Part shown: piece after piece, positions 8,307 to 16,777 of the stretch
Position numbering within the stretch: the first letter of the stretch is position 1
How the letters are laid out: the number at the start of each line of letters is the position of its first letter
DNA from: JAGIBJ01 sp047604965
GTDB lineage: Bacteria; Actinomycetota; Thermoleophilia; Solirubrobacterales; Solirubrobacteraceae
DNA length: 20,669 bases
Assembly: GCA_047604965.1 (NCBI GenBank)
Contig: JASGGQ010000039.1
Location: forward strand, 1 to 20,669
Reading direction: 5' to 3'
Program-made: the position numbers and the translations under genes
The notes under the pieces: model-generated
What the model saw: only the letters and a program-made list of their open reading frames with translations
Told to the model about the DNA's origin: nothing
The model's database searches: none

Positions 8307-9302
8307 ATGCACGCCGGCGCGCAGGGACGAGTCATCTGGGCCACGTACCGTGGCGGCAGACCCCTGGCCGATGTTCCAGCCGGCACCTCGACGGCCGCCG
8401 GCACCGACGACCTTCAGCTCGTCTTCGCCAAGCACCCCAGCGAATCGCAGATCGAACAGATCGGCGAGCAGCTGGGCTGCGACCCGCGAGCCGTCGCGCA
8501 ACTGCACCGCTCGCAGGAGCGCGCCCGCGCCGACCACTACGGCAACACCCGCTCGCTGACGGTGCGCCCCGCGCGCTACGACGACGCAACCGAGACGGTG
8601 CAGTTCGGGCAGCTTCAGGTGCTCGTGTGCGAGCGGGGCGTCGCGCTGCTGCTGCGCAGCGGACCATTTGATCTGCACCTCTTTCGCGAGCGACTCGAAG
8701 GCAAACCGGAGGTACTTGCCGCCGGCGCCGCTTCGGTGCTGCACGCCACGCTCGATGCCGTCGTCGACGGCTACGAGCCGGTGATCGAAGGGCTCGAAAA
8801 CGACATCGACGAGATCGAAACGGAAGTCTTCGATGACGTGGACGCCGATCCGCTGCGACGCATCTACGAACTGATCCGCGAAGTGATGAGCTTTCAGCGC
8901 GCCACCGACCCGCTGGAGTACCTGCTCGACGAACTGTTGCGCAGCAGAGCGCACAGCGAGGATGAGGAGCGGTACCTGCGCGACGCGCACGACCGCGCGC
9001 GCCGCGCCAGCCAGCGTGCGGCCGCCTTCCGCGCCCTGCTGGAGAACGCGCTCAACGCCTACCTTTCGCTCGCGACCAAGCGGCTCAGCGAGATCACCTT
9101 CGAGCAGGGCGAGCAGACGAAGAAGATCTCCTCGTGGGCGGCGATCTTCGTCGCGCCAACGGTCGTCGCCGGCATCTACGGCATGAACTTCAAGCACATG
9201 CCGGAACTCGGGTGGTCGCTCGGCTACCCGTTCTCGATCGTGCTGATGGTCGTGCTCTGCGTCGCGCTGTACCTCAACTTCAAGGCGCGCGACTGGTTGT
9301 AA
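8307..9302 (+). CDS. corA: CorA-family magnesium/cobalt (divalent cation) transporter
   Basis: The 331-residue protein has the CorA layout. A large soluble alpha/beta N-terminal domain contains a long, highly charged helix (about residues 150-270, with VIEGLENDIDEIETEVF and SFQRATDPLEYLLDELL). Two C-terminal membrane helices follow (about 275-291 and 306-324). The ion-selectivity signature GMN is at 292-294, within YGMNF, immediately after the first helix. The short C-terminal tail KARDWL is typical. Family members form pentameric channels for Mg2+; Zn2+ or Co2+ transport by related ZntB-like proteins cannot be excluded. It lacks a Shine-Dalgarno sequence and may be leaderless. It is convergent with the E3-type gene, separated by 41 bases in which I see no strong terminator. 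Confidence 0.93.
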   Translation: MHAGAQGRVIWATYRGGRPLADVPAGTSTAAGTDDLQLVFAKHPSESQIEQIGEQLGCDPRAVAQLHRSQERARADHYGNTRSLTVRPARYDDATETVQFGQLQVLVCERGVALLLRSGPFDLHLFRERLEGKPEVLAAGAASVLHATLDAVVDGYEPVIEGLENDIDEIETEVFDDVDADPLRRIYELIREVMSFQRATDPLEYLLDELLRSRAHSEDEERYLRDAHDRARRASQRAAAFRALLENALNAYLSLATKRLSEITFEQGEQTKKISSWAAIFVAPTVVAGIYGMNFKHMPELGWSLGYPFSIVLMVVLCVALYLNFKARDWL

Positions 9303-9343
9303 CGAGCTGCCTCAGCGTGAGCTGCGGGCGGCTGTGGGCGCGG

Positions 9344-10723
9344 CTACCCGTGGATCAGCCAGCCGTCGGCGGCGCGCGCCGCTTCGACGACCGCTTCGGA
9401 GAAGGGTGGGGGGCCGGGGACGATCCGCGCGACCTCCTGGATGCCGCCCTCCAGCTCGCGGGCGTTGACGAGTTCCTGGATCAGTTCGGTGGCCTTCGCG
9501 CCGACGACGTGGCCGCCGAGCAGCTCGCCGTAGGTGGTGTCGACGATGATCTTCACCGTGCCGGCGCGGTCGCCGTACACTAGTGGTGCGCCGACCGCGC
9601 CGTACGGCACCTTGCCGACCTTCACCGCAAAGCCAAGCTCCTTGGCTTGCGCCTCGGTGTAGCCGAAGCTCGCGATGTTCGGGGTGCAGAAGGTCGCGCG
9701 CGGAATGAACGGGTAGTCGAGCGGATGGGTCTTGAGGCCCGCGACATCTTCGACGGCGATCACGCCCTCCTCCATCGACTTGTGTGCGAGCGCCGGCCCG
9801 GCGGTCAGGTCGCCGATCGCCCACACGCCCGGCCGGCTGGTGCGCAGCGCGCCATCGACGGCGATCAGCCCACGCTCGTCGAGCGCGATCCCGGCGACAT
9901 CGAGGCCGAGCCCTTCAACGTCGGGGGCGCGGCCGGTGGCGACGACGAGGTAGTCGGCGGTGCGCTCCTGCCCACCGGCGGAGTAGACGACCTGGCCGCC
10001 CTCCTCGCGCACGTTCTCGACGAAGGTTTTCGTCAGCACTTCGATGCCCTGCGCTTTGAAGCCGCGTGCGACGACCCGGGAGATGTCCGCATCTTCGCTG
10101 GGGACGACGCGATCGAGTCCTTCCAGCAGCGTGACCTGGCTGCCGAAGCGCGCGTACGCCGACGCGATTTCGCTGCCGGACGCGCCGGAGCCGACGACCG
10201 CCAGCGTCGCGGGAATCTCGGCGAGCTGCCATGCCTCTTCGGTGCCGATGATCCGCTCGCCGTAGGTGATGCCCGGCAGCGCGCGCCGCACCGAGCCGGT
10301 CGCGAGCAGCACGCCTTTGGTGGCGGTGAGCGTGCCGACCCCTTCGACGGCGACCTGGCCGTCGGCGGTCAGCGACGCGAACCCTTCGATCAGTTCGACG
10401 CCATTCTTCTTGAGCAGTCCGGCGACGCCGCCGGTGAGCGTGGAGATCACCTCGCGGCGGCGCTCGCCGACTTTGCCGAAGTCCACCTGCGGCGTGCCGA
10501 CCCCGGTGATCCCGAACTCTTCGGCCTCCTGGATTTCGCTCAGCACGTCGGCGCTGCGCAGCACCGCTTTGGCGGGGATGCACGCGACGTTGAGGCAGCG
10601 CCCGCCGACGAACTGCTTTTCGACGACCGCAGTTTTTAGGCCGACCTGGGCGGCCCGGATGGCGGAGACGTACCCGCCCGGGCCCGAACCGATGACGACA
10701 AGATCGAAGGTTTGGTCGGCCAT
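9344..10723 (-). CDS. lpdA: Dihydrolipoyl dehydrogenase (E3)-family flavoprotein, atypical C-terminal active site
   Basis: The 459-residue protein has the pyridine-nucleotide disulfide oxidoreductase architecture. The FAD dinucleotide fold is at VVIGSGPGGYVSA (residues 9-21), and the redox disulfide is within GGRCLNVACIPAK (C43 and C48). The NAD fold is VVGSGASGSEIASAYARFG (176-194), the second FAD motif is VWAIGDL (300-306), and a dimerisation domain follows from about 345. E3 normally ends its active site with HxHPTxxE, whose histidine is the general base. Here the segment reads PGPPPFSE (436-443), so the histidine is missing although the glutamate remains and the frame is sound on both sides. 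It may serve the E1/E2 operon at the left edge, or be a related reductase. Start: ATG 10723, with TAGGTT seven bases upstream and no Shine-Dalgarno sequence. Confidence 0.82.
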   Translation of the reverse strand: MADQTFDLVVIGSGPGGYVSAIRAAQVGLKTAVVEKQFVGGRCLNVACIPAKAVLRSADVLSEIQEAEEFGITGVGTPQVDFGKVGERRREVISTLTGGVAGLLKKNGVELIEGFASLTADGQVAVEGVGTLTATKGVLLATGSVRRALPGITYGERIIGTEEAWQLAEIPATLAVVGSGASGSEIASAYARFGSQVTLLEGLDRVVPSEDADISRVVARGFKAQGIEVLTKTFVENVREEGGQVVYSAGGQERTADYLVVATGRAPDVEGLGLDVAGIALDERGLIAVDGALRTSRPGVWAIGDLTAGPALAHKSMEEGVIAVEDVAGLKTHPLDYPFIPRATFCTPNIASFGYTEAQAKELGFAVKVGKVPYGAVGAPLVYGDRAGTVKIIVDTTYGELLGGHVVGAKATELIQELVNARELEGGIQEVARIVPGPPPFSEAVVEAARAADGWLIHG

Positions 10724-10730
10724 GCTGTTG

Positions 10731-10736
10731 AACCTA
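10731..10736 (-). promoter_or_regulatory. Candidate -10 box (TAGGTT) of the E3 gene, leaderless spacing
   Basis: TAGGTT on the minus strand lies seven bases before the ATG at 10723. It sits within a few bases of the stop codon of the upstream ThiE-fusion gene, so the E3 gene may be transcribed both from here and by read-through. Confidence 0.4.
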
Positions 10737-11963
10737 CTAGGAGGGTGTTTCGGTGTGGTGACGCGGCGCGGGGGTGGCGCCGGTGTCGGTGTCGGTGTCG
10801 CGCGGCCGGCCGGGATGATCCGGGCCGGCGACATGCTGCGGGGTTTGTGCGCGGGCAAGCACGCGCACCAGCGTCCAGAAGAGTGGTCCTGCGATTGCGA
10901 GGAACACGAGTGGTCCGAGTGCTTGCAGGATGGTGTGGGCGAGGATCACGGCGGCGAACGCGAAGATCGACGAGATCGCCAGCAGTGCCTGCATCAGCAG
11001 CAACGCCCACGCTTTGAGCCGCCACACCTGCGTGGCGACGAGCACGGCCGCGACGCCGAAGAGGGCTTGGGCGAACTGTGCGGTGCCGTTGCGCAGGGAG
11101 TAGCGCGGCTGGTAGCCGAGCGCGAGCAGCAGCAGGTTGGCGAGGCCGATCGCGGCGAGCAGGATCGCGGCAAGTGCGGCGGGGGTGGGGCGTTCGCCGG
11201 GCGCGAAGGGCCGCAGCTGCGTGCGCAGGGCGGCGTTGCGTTCCTCGGAGGAGAGGCGCCTGGGCCGGTCGGCGATCGCCTGCTTGAGTGCTCTGGTGGC
11301 CGAGAGCGGGTCGTCGGCGTGCGCGATGGCCCGCACGACGACGATCCGCTCGGCGCCGCTGGCGAGCGTGCGGTCGATCGTTTGCTCGTCGATCCCACCG
11401 ATCGCAAACCACGGCAGTTGCGCGTGCTGGCTGGCATGCCACACGTAGCGGTAGCCGGCGGCGGGACGGCCGGGCTTGGTGGGCGTTTCGTGGACGGGGC
11501 CGACCCCGGCGTAATCGGCGCCGTCGGCGGCGGCCCCAGCGAGTTGCTGCGGGGTGTGGGTGGAGACGCCGACCAGTGCGCTGGGGCCGGCGATGCGCCG
11601 TGCTTCGGCGACCGGCAGGTCGTCTTGGCCGACGTGAACGCCGTCGGCGCCGATCGGTTGGACGAGATCGGGGCGGTCGTTGATGATGAACAGCACCGCG
11701 TGTTCGTGGCAGCGCCGCGCGAGGTAGGCGCCGGCTTCGATCAGCCATTCGTCGGGGGCGTCCTTGGCGCGCAGCTGCACGATGTCGACGCCGCCTTCGA
11801 TTGCCGCGTCGACGGTCGCGAAGAGATCCCGCCCTTCGGTCGGGCCGATTACGAGGTACAGCTCGCTCTCCAGCAGCCGCAGGCGCCGCGCGGCAAGCAC
11901 CCGGCGCGGATCGACCGGCGGGTGCTCGGCGGAGATCGCAGTGTCGGGCTGGTCGCTGGTCAC
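10737..11963 (-). CDS. thiE: Thiamine-phosphate synthase fused to a C-terminal four-helix membrane domain
   Basis: Residues 35-230 are a complete ThiE TIM barrel, which joins HMP-pyrophosphate and the thiazole phosphate to make thiamine phosphate. Landmarks are IVQLRAKD (61-68), INDRPDL (94-100), ADGVHVGQDDLP (106-117), GVSTHT (132-137), YAGVGPVHETPTK (151-163) and FAIGGID (186-192). After a basic linker the protein continues into four hydrophobic helices at about 262-283, 297-313, 316-345 and 349-370, then a hydrophilic Pro/Thr/Asp/His tail. Ordinary ThiE is about 210-220 residues and soluble, so this is a fusion that would anchor the enzyme at the membrane. GTG at 11963 is the most probable start, although GTG at 11999 is in frame. 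No TPP riboswitch was found upstream; two stem-loops lie there instead. The product cofactor is used by the E1 enzyme in this window. Confidence 0.88.
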   Translation of the reverse strand: MTSDQPDTAISAEHPPVDPRRVLAARRLRLLESELYLVIGPTEGRDLFATVDAAIEGGVDIVQLRAKDAPDEWLIEAGAYLARRCHEHAVLFIINDRPDLVQPIGADGVHVGQDDLPVAEARRIAGPSALVGVSTHTPQQLAGAAADGADYAGVGPVHETPTKPGRPAAGYRYVWHASQHAQLPWFAIGGIDEQTIDRTLASGAERIVVVRAIAHADDPLSATRALKQAIADRPRRLSSEERNAALRTQLRPFAPGERPTPAALAAILLAAIGLANLLLLALGYQPRYSLRNGTAQFAQALFGVAAVLVATQVWRLKAWALLLMQALLAISSIFAFAAVILAHTILQALGPLVFLAIAGPLFWTLVRVLARAQTPQHVAGPDHPGRPRDTDTDTGATPAPRHHTETPS

Positions 11964-11998
11964 GCCGGTGTCCCAGCTTGCCACACCGCGCCGGCACA

Positions 11999-12053
11999 CG
12001 GCAGCCTCGGAGCGAGGCGGACCATCATGGTCCCTCCGACTCCGAGACTGCCG
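11999..12053. terminator. Long imperfect stem-loop between the antitoxin and thiE genes
   Basis: Outer arms CGGCAG and CTGCCG (11999-12004 / 12048-12053) continue, after one mismatch, into CTCGGAG and CTCCGAG. The centre is a perfect GGACCAT-C-ATGGTCC palindrome (12019-12033). It lies in the 5' region of the thiE fusion and downstream of the RHH antitoxin, both on the minus strand. It could be a terminator, a leader structure of thiE mRNA or a protein-binding site. It does not resemble the TPP riboswitch. Confidence 0.45.
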
Positions 12054-12082
12054 AGGCGGCGGCCCGCGCGACGGCCGCCTCG
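12052..12082 (-). terminator. Strong hairpin four bases after the RHH antitoxin stop codon
   Basis: Nine-base perfect arms (CGAGGCGGC at 12052-12060 and GCCGCCTCG at 12074-12082) enclose a 13-base loop. The position directly behind the antitoxin stop (12087) fits a terminator, although there is no U-tract, as is common in high-GC actinobacteria. Confidence 0.55.
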
Positions 12083-12086
12083 CTGG

Positions 12087-12296
12087 TTACGCGAGCAGCT
12101 CCATCGCCCGTTGGTGGCGCTGATGCGCGGCTTCCAGCTCGGCCTTGAACTGGGCGTCGCCCCGCAGATCCGCGAGGTACTGGTCGATCGCGGCTCGGAT
12201 TACCGCAGTTTTGCTGGTGCCTCGCGCATGCGCGACGGCATCGAGCGCGTCGTTCGTGCCGGTTGGGAGTCGCAGCGACATAGCGGTTGTAGTCAT
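12087..12296 (-). CDS. Ribbon-helix-helix antitoxin of a divergent RHH/Doc module
   Basis: The 69-residue protein begins MTTTAMSLRLPTGTNDALDAVA, continues HARGTSKTAVIRAAIDQYL (ribbon-helix-helix DNA-binding fold, about residues 5-45), and ends in an acidic/amphipathic tail with many Glu, His and Ala residues that could wrap around a toxin. ATG at 12296 is preceded by TGAGG, a reasonable ribosome site, and a TATAAT -10 box lies 34 bases upstream inside a perfect palindrome. It faces away from the Doc-family toxin gene, 103 bases apart. RHH proteins typically autorepress through such palindromes. The pairing with Doc is inferred from adjacency. Confidence 0.8.
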   Translation of the reverse strand: MTTTAMSLRLPTGTNDALDAVAHARGTSKTAVIRAAIDQYLADLRGDAQFKAELEAAHQRHQRAMELLA

Positions 12297-12320
12297 GGGT
12301 GCCTCACGAGGGCCGGGAGT

Positions 12321-12347
12321 CAGCGCGTCAATTATATTGACGCGCTG
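12321..12347. promoter_or_regulatory. Perfect 27-bp palindrome, probable RHH autorepression operator
   Basis: Twelve-base perfect arms (CAGCGCGTCAAT and ATTGACGCGCTG) flank the spacer TAT. On the minus strand the centre contains an exact TATAAT (12336-12331), and TTGCGT lies 16 bases further upstream (12358-12353), giving an antitoxin promoter. On the plus strand it contains TTGACG (12337-12342), a possible -35 for the toxin gene. Binding here would block both promoters. Confidence 0.75.
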
Positions 12348-12399
12348 GTCCCACGCAACCGATGTGTTGAGGTCGGTTGATACCGTGGTGCCGATCATC

Positions 12400-12792
12400 A
12401 TGCACCGACCTTCCTACGATGACTTCGTCCAGGCGCTTACGATCGTGCATGGCTGGACGATCGCGCAGGCCGACGCCGCAACAAAGCGGCCGTTGGCGGA
12501 ATCCGCGCTGGCTGCTGCCTGGGCCGGTTTTGGCGACGTTGAGATGTACGTTGATGACGTGACCAAGGCGGCCGTGACCGGGGCGCGTATCGCGCGCAAC
12601 CACGCGGCAGTCGACGGCAACAAGCGCGTCGCGGTCCTGATGATGTCGGCGATGCTCTCGACCGCGAACTACCGGATCGCGATCTCCGACGACCTGCTGG
12701 CGGAGCTGATCGAGCGGGTCGCTGGCCGCGAGCCGGTGCTGACTGAAGAGCAGTTCATCGAGCAGATCGCCGCCGCCGTCGCCCCGCGCTAG
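12400..12792 (+). CDS. doc: Doc/Fic-family toxin
   Basis: The 130-residue protein has the Doc active-site motif ARNHAAVDGNKRVAV, in which the catalytic histidine and the phosphate-binding DGNKR loop are preserved. The preceding helices (PLAESALAAAWAGFG, DDVTKAAVTGARI) and the total length match Doc toxins, which phosphorylate EF-Tu and stop translation; other Fic relatives transfer AMP. ATG at 12400 gives MHRPSYDDFVQAL; in-frame GTG codons at 12385 and 12388 are alternatives, the former 12 bases after GAGG. Doc is normally downstream of its antitoxin in one operon; here the presumed antitoxin is divergent and of ribbon-helix-helix rather than Phd type. The motif carries AAV where most members have PFV/PFx. 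Biochemical target not deducible. Confidence 0.85.
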   Translation: MHRPSYDDFVQALTIVHGWTIAQADAATKRPLAESALAAAWAGFGDVEMYVDDVTKAAVTGARIARNHAAVDGNKRVAVLMMSAMLSTANYRIAISDDLLAELIERVAGREPVLTEEQFIEQIAAAVAPR

Positions 12793-12838
12793 ATGACGTG
12801 AAGCCACCGCACGGCGAGCGAAGGGCGGCGGCGTCCGC

Positions 12839-14491
<1,653 letters not shown>

Positions 14492-14497
14492 GCACCC

Positions 14498-14503
14498 AGG
14501 GTA
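14498..14503 (-). promoter_or_regulatory. Candidate -10 box (TACCCT) of ettA, leaderless spacing
   Basis: TACCCT on the minus strand is six bases from the GTG start of ettA; no Shine-Dalgarno sequence precedes that start. Confidence 0.45.
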
Positions 14504-14606
14504 CCGGGGGGCGGTCACCCGCAGAGCTTGCACGGACTGCTGGCGGCGTAATGCGGCCGCAGGTCCAGGAGTTTCGACGACCGACCCGAGCACCGGCCCC
14601 GGCGCG

Positions 14607-14975
14607 CTATAGGTGATCGTCGGCGTGCTTGCGGAGCGCGGGGAGCAGCGCGGCGTAGCGTTCGAGGAAGGCGCGCTCGCTGCGGCCGCTGCGGCGCAGC
14701 CAGCCGGTGACTTCGTCGTTGCCTTTGCTGGCGTTGCAGGAACCGCAGGCGGGGACGACATTCTCCAGCGTGTAGCGGCCACCGCGGCTGATCGGCAGCA
14801 GCGTGTCGCGTTGCAGCGGCCGGCCGATCTGCCCGCAGTACGCACAGCCACCCCAGGCCGCCTGGATCGCGACCCACTGCGCGTCCGTAAGGTCGTTGTC
14901 GCGTGCGGCGACCTTGCGGCGGCGCTTACGCGAAAGGCGCGCACTACGCGAACGGCTGCGGGCGGGTTGCGGCAC
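14607..14975 (-). CDS. Small HNH-endonuclease-fold protein with zinc-binding cysteines
   Basis: The product is 122 residues. A very basic N-terminus (RSRSRSARLSRKRRRK) is followed by a beta-beta-alpha-metal HNH fold: CAYCG and CGSCN supply the four zinc cysteines, and LPISRGGRYTLENVVPACGSCN is the HNH core. The usual DH pair at the start of the core is DT here (LQRDTLLPISRGG), so the canonical catalytic histidine is absent, while the asparagine of ENVVPA and the last-helix region are present. It may be a variant nuclease or a DNA-binding protein. GTG at 14975 is chosen because TACGCT sits exactly six bases upstream; the frame stays open further upstream, into the preceding gene, but that part is Arg-rich shadow. 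No phage or intein context is visible. Confidence 0.75.
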   Translation of the reverse strand: MPQPARSRSRSARLSRKRRRKVAARDNDLTDAQWVAIQAAWGGCAYCGQIGRPLQRDTLLPISRGGRYTLENVVPACGSCNASKGNDEVTGWLRRSGRSERAFLERYAALLPALRKHADDHL

Positions 14976-14981
14976 CCGCGC

Positions 14982-14987
14982 AGCGTA
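14982..14987 (-). promoter_or_regulatory. Candidate -10 box (TACGCT) of the HNH gene, leaderless spacing
   Basis: TACGCT on the minus strand precedes GTG 14975 by six bases, identical in sequence and spacing to the CorA gene. It supports the short form of the HNH protein. Confidence 0.45.
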
Positions 14988-15076
14988 AAGCCAGCAACGG
15001 GCGCCGTCGCCCCGGCTACGACGGCGGGTCAGCACCCGCCGGCGCCCCGTCGCGCAGCGCCCGCCCGGTCGCGCCG

Positions 15077-15805
15077 TTACCCGCGACGGTAGGGGTCGAC
15101 CATCACCGAGTCGATCGTCACGCCGATGTTGAAGTACGGCGACCACCACGCCGCGAGCGTGCTCTGGTAGATCGACTGGGCGCGCGCGATCGCGTCGCGC
15201 AGCGGGTTGGAACCCTTGATCGCGGTGAGCAAGTCGTCGATCACATCAGCCGGGATCAGCGAGATGAACTTGATTTGCACCGTTGCCGTCTCCCCGCCGT
15301 TGCCGGTGAGCGGCAGCAGCGTCGCGAGCGGGCTCGCCTCGCTGGCCTGCCAGCGGGTCGGAAGGGCGGTGACGCGCTTGGAGGAGGTCAGCTCGACGTT
15401 GGTGATCTCGCCGTCGGTGTCGCGGTAGATCACGAGCGCCAAAAATCCGCTGAAGTAGGCGTTGTCGACCTTGTACGCGAAGCGGAAGTGCGGCTTGGTT
15501 TCGTCGACGCAGAACTCCGGTGAGGTGGCGGTCGAGCCGAGCGGCAGCCGCAGGGCGCGCGACCCGGACTTGATGCCGAGCGTTTCGTTGCCAGCCACGG
15601 TGGCGGCAGCGCCGGTCAGCGTCCACGCCTTGCCGTTGGCTTCAAAGCCGCCACCCGGCGCCGGGGTGTAGTACGCGGTGTCGCCGTCGACGGAGGCGAA
15701 CGCCTGCGAGGAGTCGGCCTCCACGCACTGGTCGGCGAGAGCCGAGGTCGGGGCGATCGCGGCGGCGCAGACGGCAAGAAGGGGAAGTAGGCGGCGGGGG
15801 TGCAT
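15077..15805 (-). CDS. Secreted protein of unknown function
   Basis: The 242-residue product starts with a clear signal peptide (MHPRRLLPLLAVCAAAIAPTSALA, cleavage about residue 24). The mature part is predicted beta-rich, with two cysteines (C27 and C99) that could form a disulfide and a C-terminal VTIDSVMVDPYRRG that looks like the last strand of a beta-sandwich. I do not recognise a family. ATG at 15805 is preceded by CGGAG about eight bases away, a good ribosome site, so the longer in-frame form starting at 15895 is rejected. It is divergent from the tetR gene and shares the intergenic region containing a GAATCnnRTTCA site and a TTGACA (15866-15871). Confidence 0.75.
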   Translation of the reverse strand: MHPRRLLPLLAVCAAAIAPTSALADQCVEADSSQAFASVDGDTAYYTPAPGGGFEANGKAWTLTGAAATVAGNETLGIKSGSRALRLPLGSTATSPEFCVDETKPHFRFAYKVDNAYFSGFLALVIYRDTDGEITNVELTSSKRVTALPTRWQASEASPLATLLPLTGNGGETATVQIKFISLIPADVIDDLLTAIKGSNPLRDAIARAQSIYQSTLAAWWSPYFNIGVTIDSVMVDPYRRG

Positions 15806-15896
15806 GGGGAGACTCCGGGGGCAACGGGCGAGAACTTGTAAGTACTGTCCGTTACCGCGTTGCACTTGACAATGGTGCATCAACGCCCGTCGCAAG

Positions 15897-15915
15897 AATT
15901 GAACCGGATTCGATT
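15897..15915. promoter_or_regulatory. Candidate TetR operator between the secreted-protein and tetR genes
   Basis: An interrupted palindrome of the form AATnGAAnCnGnTTCnATT contains TGAACCGGATTC (15900-15911). The same 12 bases recur exactly upstream of the esterase gene (16639-16650). Position 44 bases before the tetR start fits autoregulation. Confidence 0.55.
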
Positions 15916-15954
15916 TTGCGTTGTTGGCGCGCGGAATCGGCCAGACTGGGCCTG

Positions 15955-16641
15955 ATGCCTGAAACGCCCCCAGAACGCCCGCTGCGCAAAGGCGAACGTA
16001 CCCGGCTGCACATCATGCGAGTGGCGACGCAGCTCTTCTCTTCGCAGCCGCCATCGAGCATCAAGATGGATGACATCGCCTACGCCGCGAAGGTCTCGGT
16101 CGGCACGCTCTACAACTACTTCCCCAGCCGCGACGCGTTGCTGCTGGCGTTCACCACCGAAGCCTACGACGTGCTCGAACGCTACCGCGCCGATGTGAGC
16201 AAGTTGCCGTCGCCGCTGCAACGGGTCTACGCGGCCGGCGATGCCTACCTCCAATTCGCGATCGAACGGCCCGCGTTCGTTCGCTACATGATCGCTCAGG
16301 GGCTCCAGCCGGTCGAGGATGAGGAGCTCGCCGAGATGAACGAGCGCGCGTCGCGGCGTGTGCGCGAGCTGGTGATGCAGGCGGCGATCGACTTGCGCGA
16401 GGCGATGCAGGCGGGCGAGATGCCGGCAGCACCGGTCGACGAGCTGGTGGTGATGCTGTTCGGCATGTGGAACGGCATCGTTGGCCTCGTCGTGCGGGCC
16501 GATGAGACGCGCATCCCGCCGGAGCTGGCGCAGCGCGCCGTCGCACGCTCGCGCGAGTTGCTGCACCGCGCGATCCTGCACGAGTTCGCGAACTCTGGGC
16601 CGCCGCCGGCACCGTGGGAACGCGAGGCGCCGCCGACCTGA
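15955..16641 (+). CDS. TetR-family transcriptional regulator
   Basis: The 228-residue protein has an N-terminal TetR DNA-binding domain: RTRLHIMRVATQLFSS as helix 1, IKMDDIAYAAKVSVGTLYNYFPSRDALL (about 36-63) as the helix-turn-helix and the conserved following turn. The C-terminal ligand/dimer domain (about 65-200) includes YMIAQGLQP, ELVVMLFGMWNGIVGLVV and a Pro-rich tail. ATG at 15955 is the natural start, although the ribosome site is weak. It is directly followed by the secreted esterase on the same strand (136-bp gap). A 12-bp sequence repeated exactly in front of both genes is a candidate operator, which suggests it represses itself and the esterase until an inducer, perhaps a substrate breakdown product, binds. 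Inducer unknown. Confidence 0.9.
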   Translation: MPETPPERPLRKGERTRLHIMRVATQLFSSQPPSSIKMDDIAYAAKVSVGTLYNYFPSRDALLLAFTTEAYDVLERYRADVSKLPSPLQRVYAAGDAYLQFAIERPAFVRYMIAQGLQPVEDEELAEMNERASRRVRELVMQAAIDLREAMQAGEMPAAPVDELVVMLFGMWNGIVGLVVRADETRIPPELAQRAVARSRELLHRAILHEFANSGPPPAPWEREAPPT

Positions 16642-16650
16642 ACCGGATTC
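16639..16650. promoter_or_regulatory. Second copy of the candidate operator, upstream of the esterase
   Basis: TGAACCGGATTC overlaps the tetR stop codon and repeats bases 15900-15911 exactly. It lies about 40 bases before the candidate esterase -10 box. Confidence 0.5.
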
Positions 16651-16668
16651 CAAGTTCTCCCGGCGCTG

Positions 16669-16698
16669 TTGCACCGGTTCTGGGTGGTACCGTATGGT
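16669..16698 (+). promoter_or_regulatory. Weak candidate promoter of the esterase gene
   Basis: TTGCAC (16669-16674) and TATGGT (16693-16698) are separated by 18 bases, which would give a leader of about 70 bases ending in a good GGAGG ribosome site. The -35 match is poor. Confidence 0.3.
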
Positions 16699-16777
16699 CC
16701 GCCGCAGACGCCGATCTGTTGCCCGGCCGGCGTTCGTCCCCACCGTCCCAATCCGGGCTGCTTTTTCGGAGGCACCA

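Noticed and set aside
9400..9430. Simple frameshift as the cause of the missing histidine in the E3 homologue
   Set aside because: Conserved sequence is in the same frame before (IQEVARIV) and after (SEAVVEAA), so one indel cannot explain it; two compensating errors remain possible but unlikely.
11964..12086. TPP riboswitch in front of thiE
   Set aside because: The conserved CTGAGA and related core sequences are not present; only stem-loops of another kind are seen.
10266..12380. 704-codon plus-strand frame across E3 and thiE
   Set aside because: It is antisense to E3, the thiE fusion and the RHH antitoxin, with no domain of its own.
14976..15149. Longer HNH protein starting at 15149
   Set aside because: The extra part is Arg-rich, overlaps the secreted-protein gene and lacks any motif; TACGCT-N6-GTG supports 14975.
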